Shown here: positions 27,201 through 35,154 of the stretch, piece after piece
Layout of the letters: each line of letters opens with the position of its first letter
How positions within the stretch are numbered: position 1 is the stretch's first letter
DNA from: Parabacteroides faecis
GTDB lineage: Bacteria; Bacteroidota; Bacteroidia; Bacteroidales; Tannerellaceae
Length of the DNA: 64,000 nt
Direction of reading: 5' to 3'
Assembly: GCF_014647375.1 (NCBI RefSeq)
Contig: NZ_BMPB01000003.1
Span: 186,001 to 250,000, forward strand
Notes under the pieces: model-generated
Database searches by the model: none
Told to the model about the DNA's origin: nothing
What the model saw: only the letters and a program-made list of their open reading frames with translations
Program-made: the position numbers and the translations under genes

Positions 27201-27674
27201 ATCTGGGACGGTCAGCAGTATAACGACGGTTTGATTCCGGTAGGTCTGATCGAAGGCGGAACATCTATTCCTCTTCCTGACGGAAGCGCTTATACGGTAG
27301 CTGCCGGTGGCGAAACATACCAGGCTTTGTATGACAAGGGTCTTGTAGACCCGCAGCATGCTTCGGCATGGCATTACTGGAACAATGCATGGGGGACAGG
27401 TGTCGTGAACGACGATTGGGTGAAGAAACTGAATTACATCGCAGTACGTGAAATCACCGTATCTTACAGAATGCCTAACAAGATTGCACACAAACTGGGG
27501 GCACAACATCTGAACCTGTCGGTATCCGGACGTAACCTGGGTTATCTGCTAAACACGATGCCGAATAAGATCAACCCGGAATCTGTCCGCGGTACATCTG
27601 CTTCCGAGTTCCGTATCCGTTCTTTCAACGGCTTGACTGCTAACTACACATTTACTATTAATGTTGGATTCTAA
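24249..27674 (+). CDS. SusC-like TonB-dependent outer-membrane transporter (system C)
   Basis: An 1,141-residue TonB-dependent channel. A signal peptide (about 1-26), carboxypeptidase-regulatory-like domain (about 43-113), TonB-box region LDEVVVTALGMKRETKALGY, plug (YVVDGVILDNAIRDGD region) and barrel ending YTFTINVGF follow in order. The first ~130 residues nearly match those of SusC-A and SusC-B while the barrel differs, so the ligand is probably different. No STN domain. It leads the plus-strand operon susC-C, susD-C, small exported protein. Confidence 0.95.
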   Translation: MLKNLKPVSLILIAGALGFSGSAYADLMPSKQSTGITQQNGRVTGVVEDNFGPVAGASIVVKGTTNGTITDVNGNFTLENVQNGATIQVSFIGYATQEIRYTGQPSLRVSLKEDSQALDEVVVTALGMKRETKALGYAVTELKGEELLNNAINPVSALQGKVAGVEIAGSDGGMFGATKIQIRGASTLGKNNQPIYVVDGVILDNAIRDGDADWTAHNYDYGNELKNLNPDDFETVSVLKGAAATALYGSRGLNGAVVITTKSGKGKQGIGVNVSQTFGIDHMFKQPKLQNKYGRGNYTGNVGYGETDASGNYYLYDNIGQFHLNSAGNPTLTGGTGRHWGPAFDGRDIENYDYSTIAYSPVENNFKDAYNLGFNSNTNVSVSGSSEKTSFYTSLSYKYASGTLPNNSFDRTSFLAKASHKITDKIEVEASIAFANSNPKNAQPNIGELFVDGTWGRTYDTQYFRKRYKGTHGGLASASYGDEYGNNPGRSTWWAIYENDYSQKETSVRPTLVLNMELTDWMKFRAEGNYNYYYRRYEEKQPGSDYANKKSGYYGMGLYTKEQTNLNAAFTFNKSVGDFTFGGFIRGEYFNNMQQTMAENTNGGLVVPNQYFIANSINTPSYSGKIEGEKRMLSLSFQASASWKDQLFLDVTGRNDWSSALVYSDTHGNYSYFYPSISASWLAHETFREQLPEWISFAKLRGSWAQVGNDTDAYTINSAYSLLTAQLQGGGNVYALSIPSTAYSTNLKPERKNAWEIGLDWRFLSNRIGIDMTYYKENTKDQIMSISVPGISGISNQHINAGNIENKGLEIALNTTPFKNKDWQWDLNFTYTKNNNKIVELHPNVADYIELSGSVAYGNYRIGSVAKVGESYGVLMSDSKAKIDEKTGLPILNATSYYGGDRGMHAMYYQRSGEAEVVGSMVPDFLGSVSTSLTYKNWSLRALFDMRFGGYVASYANRYGLAYGFTESSLKWRDAENGGMSYTSIWDGQQYNDGLIPVGLIEGGTSIPLPDGSAYTVAAGGETYQALYDKGLVDPQHASAWHYWNNAWGTGVVNDDWVKKLNYIAVREITVSYRMPNKIAHKLGAQHLNLSVSGRNLGYLLNTMPNKINPESVRGTSASEFRIRSFNGLTANYTFTINVGF

Positions 27675-27705
27675 ACAAAACAAGAAACTTTAAATTAATT
27701 GAGAC

Positions 27706-29604
27706 ATGAACAAATATAGTAATATATTAATGGGATTCGGCCTGAGTGCAGCCTTGGTATGCACCACCGGATGCCGTGATGATTTCGCAGATATCAACTC
27801 CAGCCCTTCGCAGGTGACTGTGGGTGACCCGTCTTATCTGTTCGCAATGGCCGCTATGGACTTTGAACCTTTTGGGTATACATTCTGGTTTTATGACGCA
27901 CCGATGTTGACATCATGGAGTCAGATGGCGGTACCGACCGGCAGCTTTACCGAAAGCTCCGCATTGACGACTGTTACTGGTGGCGTAAGCTATGTGAACA
28001 CTTTGAAACTGGCACACGAAATCACTTATTTACGTTCGAACATGAGCGAGGAAGATGCAGCCAAACATGCCGTAACAGCCGCATGCGTAGATGTTCTTAC
28101 TACTTATCTGGCACTTTCTAGCAGCGATATCAATGGAGATATCCAGTTTACGGAAGCCGGCAACGCCTTACATGGCGGTACTCTGACCCCGGCTTACGAC
28201 AGAATTGCCGATCTGTACACGCTGTGGTTGGATCAATTAAATTCAGCTATCACAACATTCACGACTGCCACCGACCAGATTTTTACAAACGAGCAGGATA
28301 TCGTTTATAAAGGCGACCGTGCCAAGTGGGCCAAAATGGCTAATTCGCTGAAACTAAGAATTGCTGCCCGTTTGATATCTCAAGATAAAGCAAGAGCTCT
28401 GGCTATTGCTTCGGAAGTCGCAAATGCTTCCTGCGGCTATATCGATTCTTTGGATGATGCCATGTTGTTCAACAAAAGTGTCGTAAACTCAAGCAGTGAC
28501 GATTACATTTACCACTGGAGTAACGGATTTATGGACGGAATGGCTTCCAACCAGCGTATAGTAGATTTCATGCTTGAAAACAAAGACCCTCGCGTTCGTT
28601 TCCTTTATCGTAAAAACGACTGGAACTCTAAAATCATTCAGGAATTCTACGATCAGGGCAAGGCGATTCCTTCCTATATCGAAGAAAACGTTGAATATAC
28701 CACGTCCGGCGGAAAGAAAACATTCGTGAAATGGAAAGGAATGGGTGAACCTTGGGTTCGTTATTACGGCCTTCCGGTTGAATATAATGCCAAGAACAAT
28801 TCGGCTGTTTACGGTGAATGGTTTGACTATGAAAACCGTTACAAGATTACCGACGAAAACGGCCAGAGTGCAAAAAGCTATCGCCCCTACTCTATGTACC
28901 AGCATCAGATGGTTATCGGACGTTACTATAATTTCACCCTGCCTACAGTTCCCGGCGGTCCTGTAATCACTAGAAACGACAGCCGTCCCTGGTACGGTTT
29001 GTATCTGGGTGGAAGTGAGGTAAACCTGTATCTGGCTGAGTTCAAACTATTAGGAGCAAACTTGCCCGGTACGGCTGAAAGCTATTTCACACAAGGTGTT
29101 AAACTGTCTGTTCAGGAATATGATAAGGTAGCCGGATTAAACCAGATCGCTTATTACGGCACTACTTATGATTATGATCCGAATGAAGTTTCCATCGAAC
29201 TGAAAAGCGGAGAGATCGAAGCGATGCTGGCATCAGACGATTACCAGCTGACCGGTTCAGCCAGCGAACAACTGGAAAAAGTATACTTGCAGCAGTTGAT
29301 CAACTTTACCATGTATCCTTACGATCAGTTTGTTACCGCCCGTCGTTCAGGCTTGCCTAAATTCAATTCACAGTTTATCAGTCGTGAGAATTATGCTTCT
29401 ATTCCTGTGACCAACTTCCCGCGTCGTTTCCAGACTGGTGTTCCTAACGAGATGAGCCAGTTGTACCAGATCCAGAGAGATGCGTATGCAGCACAGGGTT
29501 ACACCATCACAGGTGCCGGTGATGCGAATACATCTATTCTGAATTCAGAACGTACATGGCAGGATCAGGGTGCTCCGCAATGGGGTGAAGGACCAAAGAA
29601 TTAA
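27706..29604 (+). CDS. SusD-like outer-membrane lipoprotein (system C)
   Basis: A 632-residue lipoprotein with lipobox Cys23 (VCTTGC), then RDDFADINSSPSQV. The SusD-like_2 scaffold motif RAKWAKMANSLKLRIAARLI lies near residue 208. It follows susC-C after 31 bases and should form the lid of that channel on the cell surface. C-terminal region FPRRFQTGVPNEMSQLY resembles the conserved end of this branch. Ligand unknown. Confidence 0.93.
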   Translation: MNKYSNILMGFGLSAALVCTTGCRDDFADINSSPSQVTVGDPSYLFAMAAMDFEPFGYTFWFYDAPMLTSWSQMAVPTGSFTESSALTTVTGGVSYVNTLKLAHEITYLRSNMSEEDAAKHAVTAACVDVLTTYLALSSSDINGDIQFTEAGNALHGGTLTPAYDRIADLYTLWLDQLNSAITTFTTATDQIFTNEQDIVYKGDRAKWAKMANSLKLRIAARLISQDKARALAIASEVANASCGYIDSLDDAMLFNKSVVNSSSDDYIYHWSNGFMDGMASNQRIVDFMLENKDPRVRFLYRKNDWNSKIIQEFYDQGKAIPSYIEENVEYTTSGGKKTFVKWKGMGEPWVRYYGLPVEYNAKNNSAVYGEWFDYENRYKITDENGQSAKSYRPYSMYQHQMVIGRYYNFTLPTVPGGPVITRNDSRPWYGLYLGGSEVNLYLAEFKLLGANLPGTAESYFTQGVKLSVQEYDKVAGLNQIAYYGTTYDYDPNEVSIELKSGEIEAMLASDDYQLTGSASEQLEKVYLQQLINFTMYPYDQFVTARRSGLPKFNSQFISRENYASIPVTNFPRRFQTGVPNEMSQLYQIQRDAYAAQGYTITGAGDANTSILNSERTWQDQGAPQWGEGPKN

Positions 29605-29621
29605 TTCCTATTAATAACCTC

Positions 29622-29656
29622 GAAAGAGTAGTTACAGATTCTGTAACTGCTCTTTC
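29622..29656 (+). terminator. hairpin between susD-C and its small partner gene
   Basis: GAAAGAGTAGTTACAG (29622-29637) pairs with CTGTAACTGCTCTTTC (29641-29656), one mismatch, loop ATT. It has no long T-run, so it may partly terminate or stabilise the transcript. System B has a hairpin in the same place. Confidence 0.65.
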
Positions 29657-29671
29657 ACATATTCTACAACA

Positions 29672-30310
29672 ATGAGAACATACCTGTTAATCACCATCCT
29701 GTGCTGTATAGCAACCGTAGGTAGTGTTAATGCACAGAAGAAACGTCAGATGCTTTTCGAAGATTACTCGAAGGGTGTCGTGTTAATGAAGAACAACTCC
29801 AAGACAATGGCAGAACTCAATTACGATGCCGGCAATCAGAAGATGATGTTCAAAAACGGTTCGGAAGAAATGCTCCTTACCAACGTTGCCCAGATCGATA
29901 CGGTCTATATTGGAAATGCCAAATTCATTCCGACCGGATCCAGTTTCTATGAGATACTACAGATACCGAATGGTCTTATCGGTATAAACTGGTTGTTGAA
30001 GAATACTTCCCAGGGATATAAAAATGCTTTCGGCGTAACGCAACAGGCTAAAGTGGAAACTTTAAATACGAACCAGTTAAACTATAGCACTTACGAAAAT
30101 CAATACACGGAAGTGTATAAGCTCGCCAATCAGAATGAATATTGCATATTCCGTGATGGTACTCCGCTGAAATTCAAAAATAAGAAATCGCTATTAAAAC
30201 TCTTTCCCGGCAAAGAGAACCTCATCGAAACTTATATAAAAGAAACGAAAACAGACATGAAGAATGCGAAAGATGTCATCACACTTGTCAATTATTGCCT
30301 GGGATTATAA
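29672..30310 (+). CDS. exported small protein associated with SusCD system C
   Basis: A 212-residue protein with a Sec signal peptide (MRTYLLITILCCIATVGSVN, cleaved after NAQ). It is a paralogue of the 223-residue protein of system B: aligned blocks include IDTVYIGNAKFIP, NAFGV and KKSLLKLFPGKE, while overall identity is low. No known catalytic motif is visible. Placement as the last gene of two separate SusCD operons suggests a conserved partner of this transporter type, probably periplasmic. Function unknown. Confidence 0.82.
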   Translation: MRTYLLITILCCIATVGSVNAQKKRQMLFEDYSKGVVLMKNNSKTMAELNYDAGNQKMMFKNGSEEMLLTNVAQIDTVYIGNAKFIPTGSSFYEILQIPNGLIGINWLLKNTSQGYKNAFGVTQQAKVETLNTNQLNYSTYENQYTEVYKLANQNEYCIFRDGTPLKFKNKKSLLKLFPGKENLIETYIKETKTDMKNAKDVITLVNYCLGL

Positions 30311-30323
30311 TCAGGTTAAATAA

Positions 30324-30365
30324 AAAACGGGTGATCCTGCTTTTTATGACAGCGTCACCCGTTTT
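30324..30365 (+). terminator. terminator of SusCD system C operon
   Basis: AAAACGGGTGA (30324-30334) pairs with TCACCCGTTTT (30355-30365). It lies between convergent genes and may serve both. Confidence 0.8.
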
Positions 30366-30434
30366 ACATTATATATCAGAACTTGTAAAGCGTCTCTATA
30401 AAAGTGACGCCGGATTACGAAATTCTTTTTAGGA

Positions 30435-30977
30435 TTACTCAAAACTTTTTACGGTCAAAGTAAACTGAAGCGTTGAGCACAACGGAATATACGGATAAGG
30501 ATAATCCTTTTCTCCATAGCCTAACTGATAAGGAATAATAGTTTCCACTCTTTCTCCTTTATGGGTTTGCAACAAAAGAGCAGCCAATCCCTTGATCAAA
30601 TCCGGACTATCCAGATCGAATGTCATTTCTACGGGATTTCCCTTGCTATCTCCGACAATCTGATCCTTAGAGACAGGTAATATCCCCAACATCGAAACTT
30701 TCGCATCCGAGTCTATCGTCGGAACAGAATCGACCTGGCCAACTTCCAATACACGGTATAACAAGGTATCATCCTCCACAACCAACTGTTGATATAATAA
30801 TTGTCCATCCTCTTCCACAATCGCCTTCCTTTCCTGGAAATATGCCTGATTCTGAGCAATCCAAAGTTTCTCTGCTTCCGTATGAGCAGGTATCGTCTTT
30901 CCCTCATCATCACTGCAAGCTACCAAACCGGTAACCATCACCACCACCCAACATAGGGCTACATAAATTGATTTCAT
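30435..30977 (-). CDS. FKBP-like lipoprotein
   Basis: A 180-residue lipoprotein (lipobox GLVAC, Cys21, then SDDEG). Its C-terminal half has the outline of an FKBP-type peptidyl-prolyl isomerase: KGLAALLLQTHKGERVETIIP, then YGEKDYPYPYIPLCSTLQF, which mirrors the family's end motif. The usual active-site core (VxVHYTG and the FDSS segment) is not clear, so it may bind proteins rather than isomerise prolines. It follows the M28 peptidase gene by 27 bases and is probably co-transcribed. Confidence 0.65.
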   Translation of the reverse strand: MKSIYVALCWVVVMVTGLVACSDDEGKTIPAHTEAEKLWIAQNQAYFQERKAIVEEDGQLLYQQLVVEDDTLLYRVLEVGQVDSVPTIDSDAKVSMLGILPVSKDQIVGDSKGNPVEMTFDLDSPDLIKGLAALLLQTHKGERVETIIPYQLGYGEKDYPYPYIPLCSTLQFTLTVKSFE

Positions 30978-31004
30978 TCTTTACTCACATGATTAAATTC
31001 AACA

Positions 31005-32003
31005 TTAATACTTCTTTTCATTCGCCAGATTCCACATATTCAGGAAAGAGGCTTTCGTTATATCAACTATTTTATTCCAATTGATCTTTTCTACATGGTC
31101 ACTCGGCATATGATAGTCCGGATGACCGTTGGTATGATACCAGATAATAGGGATCTCACGTTTGGCAAAAGAACCATTGTCACTCCCTCCTACCGGTTTG
31201 TCCCAGGCATGATAAATTGGCTTCAGGTTCAGGTTGTATTTCTTGATGTCATTCTTCAGCCAATCCCCGAAAGCCTTGTTTGCTTCTGTATAGAAATAAT
31301 CGACCTGCTCAGGAACCGCCTCATTCGAGTTACGACCGATCATATCATAATTCAAATATCCTTTAATATCTTTCAGGAAAGAACAGTTCTGCACAAAATA
31401 CTCTGAGCCCAGCAATCCTTTCTCTTCCCCGTCCCAGAAAGCAAAGATCACGGTACGTTCCGGTTGTTGGCCCGATGCCAGGAAAGCCTTCGCTACCTGC
31501 AGAACAGCCGATACCCCGGAAGCATTATCATCGGCACCATTATAGATCTGGTCGCCGTCCAGCATCGGATCAAATCCCAGGTGATCGTAATGGGCACCGA
31601 TAATAACATATTCATTCGGATTCTTTCCTTCTATCTTTCCCAGGATATTGCGCATGGATAATTTCTGATGTACTCCTTGTTTCAACTGAGCGATCGAATC
31701 CGGATGTACCTGGAAACGTCCTCGCTTCTGGCGTTCTTTATTATAAGCTTCAAAAGGTTGATAATAAGATTCATTCAAAGGTGCAATCCCCATTGTCTTC
31801 AGATTGGATACGATATACTCTCCGGCAATACGTCCTCCCTGGAAACCGGCTTCACGCCCTTCCAGTTCGTCACTGGCCAGAAAACCGATATATGCCTCCG
31901 CATTCTCTTTATTGATTACATTCAGTCCTTTTTCAATAGGCGACTGTGCCCAAAGGGTTGTAGATAGCATAACGGATGCTACAAATAAACCTACTCTTTT
32001 CAT
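31005..32003 (-). CDS. exported M28-family zinc aminopeptidase
   Basis: A 332-residue protein with a signal peptide (cleaved after LWAQ) and an M28 catalytic domain. Zinc ligands and catalytic residues are visible: IIGAHYDH (His and Asp near residues 137-140), GADDNASG (bridging Asp, ~156), FWDGEEKGLLGS (catalytic Glu pair, ~190) and the late MPSDHVEKIN (His near 300). It should remove N-terminal residues from peptides in the periplasm. It is the first gene of a two-gene unit with the FKBP-like lipoprotein and lies next to the SusCD cluster, so it might act on imported peptides (inference). Confidence 0.88.
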   Translation of the reverse strand: MKRVGLFVASVMLSTTLWAQSPIEKGLNVINKENAEAYIGFLASDELEGREAGFQGGRIAGEYIVSNLKTMGIAPLNESYYQPFEAYNKERQKRGRFQVHPDSIAQLKQGVHQKLSMRNILGKIEGKNPNEYVIIGAHYDHLGFDPMLDGDQIYNGADDNASGVSAVLQVAKAFLASGQQPERTVIFAFWDGEEKGLLGSEYFVQNCSFLKDIKGYLNYDMIGRNSNEAVPEQVDYFYTEANKAFGDWLKNDIKKYNLNLKPIYHAWDKPVGGSDNGSFAKREIPIIWYHTNGHPDYHMPSDHVEKINWNKIVDITKASFLNMWNLANEKKY

Positions 32004-32058
32004 CGTATGATTGTGTTTTACAAATTATTGGAAATAATATAGTTTCAGCTTTCGCGTA

Positions 32059-32066
32059 CAAAGATA
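32059..32066 (-). promoter_or_regulatory. -7 box (TATCTTTG) of the M28 peptidase operon
   Basis: TATCTTTG on minus, 55 bases before the ATG. A second TATCTTTG on minus lies at 32136-32143 and could be an alternative start. Confidence 0.55.
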
Positions 32067-32234
32067 GTGCAAATAAGAGCAGAAGCAAAACTTGTTTTGA
32101 TTATGCCAAATACAGCCTATCTTCGTTTACCAAGGCAAAGATAGAAGATAAATTGAAGAATTGTAAGGGCTATAAAATAAAAAAAGGCTAATCTTCACTG
32201 ATCTGCCAGTGTCGAATGCCCATCTTTTGTCTCT

Positions 32235-32259
32235 CACCAGTCTTTAAAAGACTTTGGTG
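32235..32259 (-). terminator. terminator of the 52-residue gene
   Basis: CACCAGTCTTT pairs with AAGACTTTGGTG with one bulge, immediately downstream of the small minus-strand gene. Confidence 0.5.
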
Positions 32260-32295
32260 AAGAGAAAACATCTAATAATATACTAATCTTTTTGT

Positions 32296-32454
32296 TTAAT
32301 TTTTTGCGTTAGCGCCCATTTCTTCTAATAGGCGGCGGATTTCAGCATTTACTCGCTGACTCATTGTACCATTTCTCATTGACTGATAACGATCAGCCTG
32401 ATAACGCAACATCGCTAAAGCACGAAGATTTTCTTCATTTCTACTTGTCATCAT
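32296..32454 (-). CDS. small 52-residue basic/helical protein
   Basis: An ATG at 32454 opens a 52-codon frame (MMTSRNEENLRALAML at the start, ending MGANAKN) closed by TAA at 32296. It is rich in Arg, Gln and Glu and looks wholly helical, with NAEIRRLLEEMG reminiscent of short DNA- or ribosome-associated proteins. Support comes from an exact -7 box 86 bases upstream, an 8-bp hairpin in the leader, and a hairpin terminator below. It overlaps no other gene. No family is recognised. Confidence 0.65.
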   Translation of the reverse strand: MMTSRNEENLRALAMLRYQADRYQSMRNGTMSQRVNAEIRRLLEEMGANAKN

Positions 32455-32471
32455 AATCTTTACATTTTTAT

Positions 32472-32491
32472 GTCTTCCACGCTTGGAAGAC
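32472..32491 (-). promoter_or_regulatory. leader hairpin of the 52-residue gene
   Basis: GTCTTCCA (32472-32479) pairs with TGGAAGAC (32484-32491), loop CGCT; it lies 17 bases before the ATG, so it may affect translation or bind a regulator. Confidence 0.5.
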
Positions 32492-32539
32492 TCATTAATA
32501 ATTAACCTAAACTCTAATCTTTTCTTTTTGTTTACAATG

Positions 32540-32547
32540 CAAAGATA
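32540..32547 (-). promoter_or_regulatory. -7 box (TATCTTTG) of the 52-residue gene
   Basis: TATCTTTG on minus, exact TAnnTTTG match; predicted leader of about 80 bases that contains the hairpin at 32472-32491. Confidence 0.6.
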
Positions 32548-32634
32548 GACATTATATTCAAAACTATGCTATAAAACATATAAATAATTTCTATCTTTAC
32601 ATTTATTTAATTTATAGTCATATCTTTTTAGAAG

Positions 32635-33186
32635 CTAAACTTCCTGTTTCACCTCTGTCAATTCGCCTGTAACTGAATTAATTACAAAGCCTCTAACCGT
32701 TATATCGGAAGGGATCAACGGATGATGAAGAACCTGGTTCACTGTATTCCTAACAGAACCTTCTGACGAGTCGAAACCATGTAGCCAGTCTTTAAAGTCG
32801 ACCCCGCAATAACGTATCATATCGATACGATCGGCAGGAATGCCCCGTTTCTTCATGGCTTCTATCATCGTATCGCTGTCCATATGTTGTGCGCCACAAT
32901 CCGAATGTCCGATGATCATGATCTCAGTTACCCCCAAATCATAGATGGCAACCAACAAACTGCGTATCACACTACCAAACGGATGCGAAATGACTGCTCC
33001 GGCATTCTTTATGACTTTCACATCACCGTTCTTGATACCCAATGAGGCAGGAAGAAGTTCTGTCAGGCGAGTATCCATACAAGATACAATCGCAATTTTC
33101 TTATCCGGATACTTATTCGTGATAAACTTTTCGTATCCTTTGTTCTTTACGAACTCTTTATTAAATACTAGTAATTCGTCAATCAT
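32635..33186 (-). CDS. beta-class carbonic anhydrase
   Basis: A 183-residue cytoplasmic enzyme that interconverts CO2 and bicarbonate. The zinc ligands Cys36, His94 and Cys97 and the Asp38-Arg40 dyad are visible in SCMDTR and GHSDCG. Length and motifs fit the compact beta-CA group found in many anaerobes and Gram-positives. It follows the HAD phosphatase gene by 33 bases and is probably on its transcript. It could supply bicarbonate for carboxylation, which matters in CO2-dependent Bacteroidales. Confidence 0.93.
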   Translation of the reverse strand: MIDELLVFNKEFVKNKGYEKFITNKYPDKKIAIVSCMDTRLTELLPASLGIKNGDVKVIKNAGAVISHPFGSVIRSLLVAIYDLGVTEIMIIGHSDCGAQHMDSDTMIEAMKKRGIPADRIDMIRYCGVDFKDWLHGFDSSEGSVRNTVNQVLHHPLIPSDITVRGFVINSVTGELTEVKQEV

Positions 33187-33219
33187 ATGTTTACTTCTTA
33201 GTATAGAAACAACTTACGA

Positions 33220-33993
33220 TCAGATAATGTTCAAATGTTTCAACGCTTTGAATATTCCGTCCTCATCGACAGAATCGGTTACATAATCGGCATATCGTTT
33301 CACATCGTCTTCCGCATTTCCCATAGCCACGCCAATTCCGGCATGTTCAAGCATGGCAACATCATTGCCGCCATCACCGAATGCTACACATTCATTCAAC
33401 GGTATCCTGAAATATTCCAGCATCTTATCGATCCCGATTCGCTTGCTGCTCCCGGCAGGAACAACATCTGTAAATAAAGGATTCCAACGGGTCGATTCAC
33501 AATGAGACAAAATCTGCATGATCTTTTTCTCCTGATCGGCAGTAAAGAAAGAAACAAGCTGGTAAACGGTCTCACCCCGTATTTCATTCATCGGACGGAT
33601 AGGCGGCTCCGGAAAATTCAACATATTGAATATCTCTTCCACCGTTTCATCCTTATAATTCATATAGATATCTTTCTCCCGGACAAATGCACATGGAAAA
33701 GATTCTTCTGTTTCCATATAACGGATCAGGGCTTCGACATCCCTGTCAGGAATACTGTGTTTATAAATGACTTTATCGCCGGCAAAGCAATATCCCCCGT
33801 TCAATGTAACGTATCCGTCAAACTGTAAATCTCCCAGATTGTTGATGGAACTGAAGTGCCGCCCTGTAGCTATAAAAACTTTAATACCTTTCTTTCTTAA
33901 CATATCCAATGCTTCGATAGTTGACTGCGGAACTTCGTGGGTCTTAAAACTAACCAATGTCCCGTCTATATCGAAAAAAACTGCCTTAACCAT
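33220..33993 (-). CDS. HAD-superfamily (Cof-type) sugar phosphatase-like hydrolase
   Basis: About 257 residues from the ATG at 33993. Motif I FFDIDGTLVSF lies at the very N-terminus, motif II is IATGRH (about residue 40), and the C-terminal motif GDGGNDVAMLEHAGIGVAMGNA is typical of the Cof/IIB subgroup, which dephosphorylates sugar phosphates and flavin precursors. The frame extends upstream to 34047, but that part lies before or across the -7 box at 34019-34026, so the internal ATG is the start. It precedes carbonic anhydrase. Confidence 0.9.
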   Translation of the reverse strand: MVKAVFFDIDGTLVSFKTHEVPQSTIEALDMLRKKGIKVFIATGRHFSSINNLGDLQFDGYVTLNGGYCFAGDKVIYKHSIPDRDVEALIRYMETEESFPCAFVREKDIYMNYKDETVEEIFNMLNFPEPPIRPMNEIRGETVYQLVSFFTADQEKKIMQILSHCESTRWNPLFTDVVPAGSSKRIGIDKMLEYFRIPLNECVAFGDGGNDVAMLEHAGIGVAMGNAEDDVKRYADYVTDSVDEDGIFKALKHLNII

Positions 33994-34018
33994 ACTTTTT
34001 AATAACCTAAATTTGATA

Positions 34019-34026
34019 CAAAGATA
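34019..34026 (-). promoter_or_regulatory. -7 box (TATCTTTG) of the HAD/carbonic anhydrase operon
   Basis: TATCTTTG on minus, 26 bases before the ATG at 33993; fixes the start of the HAD gene. Confidence 0.65.
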
Positions 34027-34055
34027 AGAATAAATAAACACATGCATATTTTATA

Positions 34056-34063
34056 TACCTTTG
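34056..34063 (+). promoter_or_regulatory. -7 box (TACCTTTG) of the aldo/keto reductase gene
   Basis: TACCTTTG matches TAnnTTTG, 37 bases before the ATG at 34100 and divergent from the HAD promoter. Confidence 0.65.
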
Positions 34064-34099
34064 TAAGTAAGATCTTAATAACAATTTAATAGGTAAACT

Positions 34100-35134
34100 A
34101 TGGAATACAGACAATTAGGAGGATCAGGACTATACGTGCCGGTTCTCTGTTTAGGAACTGCTACTTTCGGAGGTACAAATGGTTTCGAAGGTTGGGGACA
34201 TACCCAGGTAGAAGAAGCCAGACGCATGATAAACCGTTGCCTCGACGCAGGCGTGAATCTGTTTGATACGGCAGATGCATACTCAGACGGATTATCTGAA
34301 AAGATATTGGGTAAAGCGATGGAGGGACTGAGAAATAAGTTACTGATCTCAACTAAAGCGACATTCAACCTGAATCCGGAAAGCCGTAATGCAATGGGGT
34401 CTTCCCGTTTTCATCTGATCGAAGCTTGCGAAGCCAGCCTGAAGCGGCTGAATACCGATCACATAGATATTTATCACATGCACGGGTTCGATGCCAATAC
34501 TCCGGTAGAGGAAACGCTTCGCGCATTGGACGATCTGATCACAGCCGGTAAAATACGGTATATTGCCTGTTCGAATTTCTCCGGATGGCATCTGATGAAA
34601 GCATTATCAGTCTCCGAACGATACGGCTGGAGCCGTTATGTGGCACAGCAGGTGCATTATTCATTGCTTAACAGGGAGTTTGAATGGGAGTTAATGCCAC
34701 TGGGTATCGATCAGAAAGTCGGCTCTATTATCTGGAGTCCTCTTTCTGCCGGCCGCTTAGGTGGGAGATACAGAAGAAATAATCCGATACCGGCTGACGG
34801 ACGTGTAGCTCGCGGCGGCAGCCCTATTCCAGACGAAGCGACATCTTACGAACGGTTGTACAATATTATGGATGTATTGGATGAAATAGCCGAAGAGACG
34901 GGACATACTGTTGCACAATGTGCGTTGAACTGGTTATTGCAACGTCCTACTGTTTCCAGCCTGATCATTGGAGCCAGCACAGAGGAACAATTAAAACAAA
35001 ACCTGGAAGCTGTCGGGTGGAATCTGACACCGGAACAGGTAAAACGTTTAGATGATGCCAGCCAGGTCACTCCCGTTTATCCTTATTGGCATCAGGCACA
35101 GTTCCCATTCCTGAATGCACAGATTCAGTTTTAG
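34100..35134 (+). CDS. aldo/keto reductase
   Basis: A 344-residue NAD(P)H-dependent reductase with the AKR barrel. The catalytic tetrad can be placed as Asp and Tyr in NLFDTADAYSDG, Lys in LISTKATF and His in DIYHMHGFD. The C-terminal GASTEEQLKQNLEAVGW is the cofactor-binding segment. The subgroup resembles the YhdN/Tas-like general stress or xenobiotic reductases; substrate unknown. It is a single-gene unit with its own promoter and terminator. Confidence 0.93.
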   Translation: MEYRQLGGSGLYVPVLCLGTATFGGTNGFEGWGHTQVEEARRMINRCLDAGVNLFDTADAYSDGLSEKILGKAMEGLRNKLLISTKATFNLNPESRNAMGSSRFHLIEACEASLKRLNTDHIDIYHMHGFDANTPVEETLRALDDLITAGKIRYIACSNFSGWHLMKALSVSERYGWSRYVAQQVHYSLLNREFEWELMPLGIDQKVGSIIWSPLSAGRLGGRYRRNNPIPADGRVARGGSPIPDEATSYERLYNIMDVLDEIAEETGHTVAQCALNWLLQRPTVSSLIIGASTEEQLKQNLEAVGWNLTPEQVKRLDDASQVTPVYPYWHQAQFPFLNAQIQF

Positions 35135-35154
35135 AACCTCATTTAACTTCATAA

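Noticed and set aside
26427-27509. 360-codon frame antisense to susC-C
   Set aside because: It lies wholly within the clear SusC coding frame; long antisense frames are common in GC-balanced genes and it has no protein-like domain.
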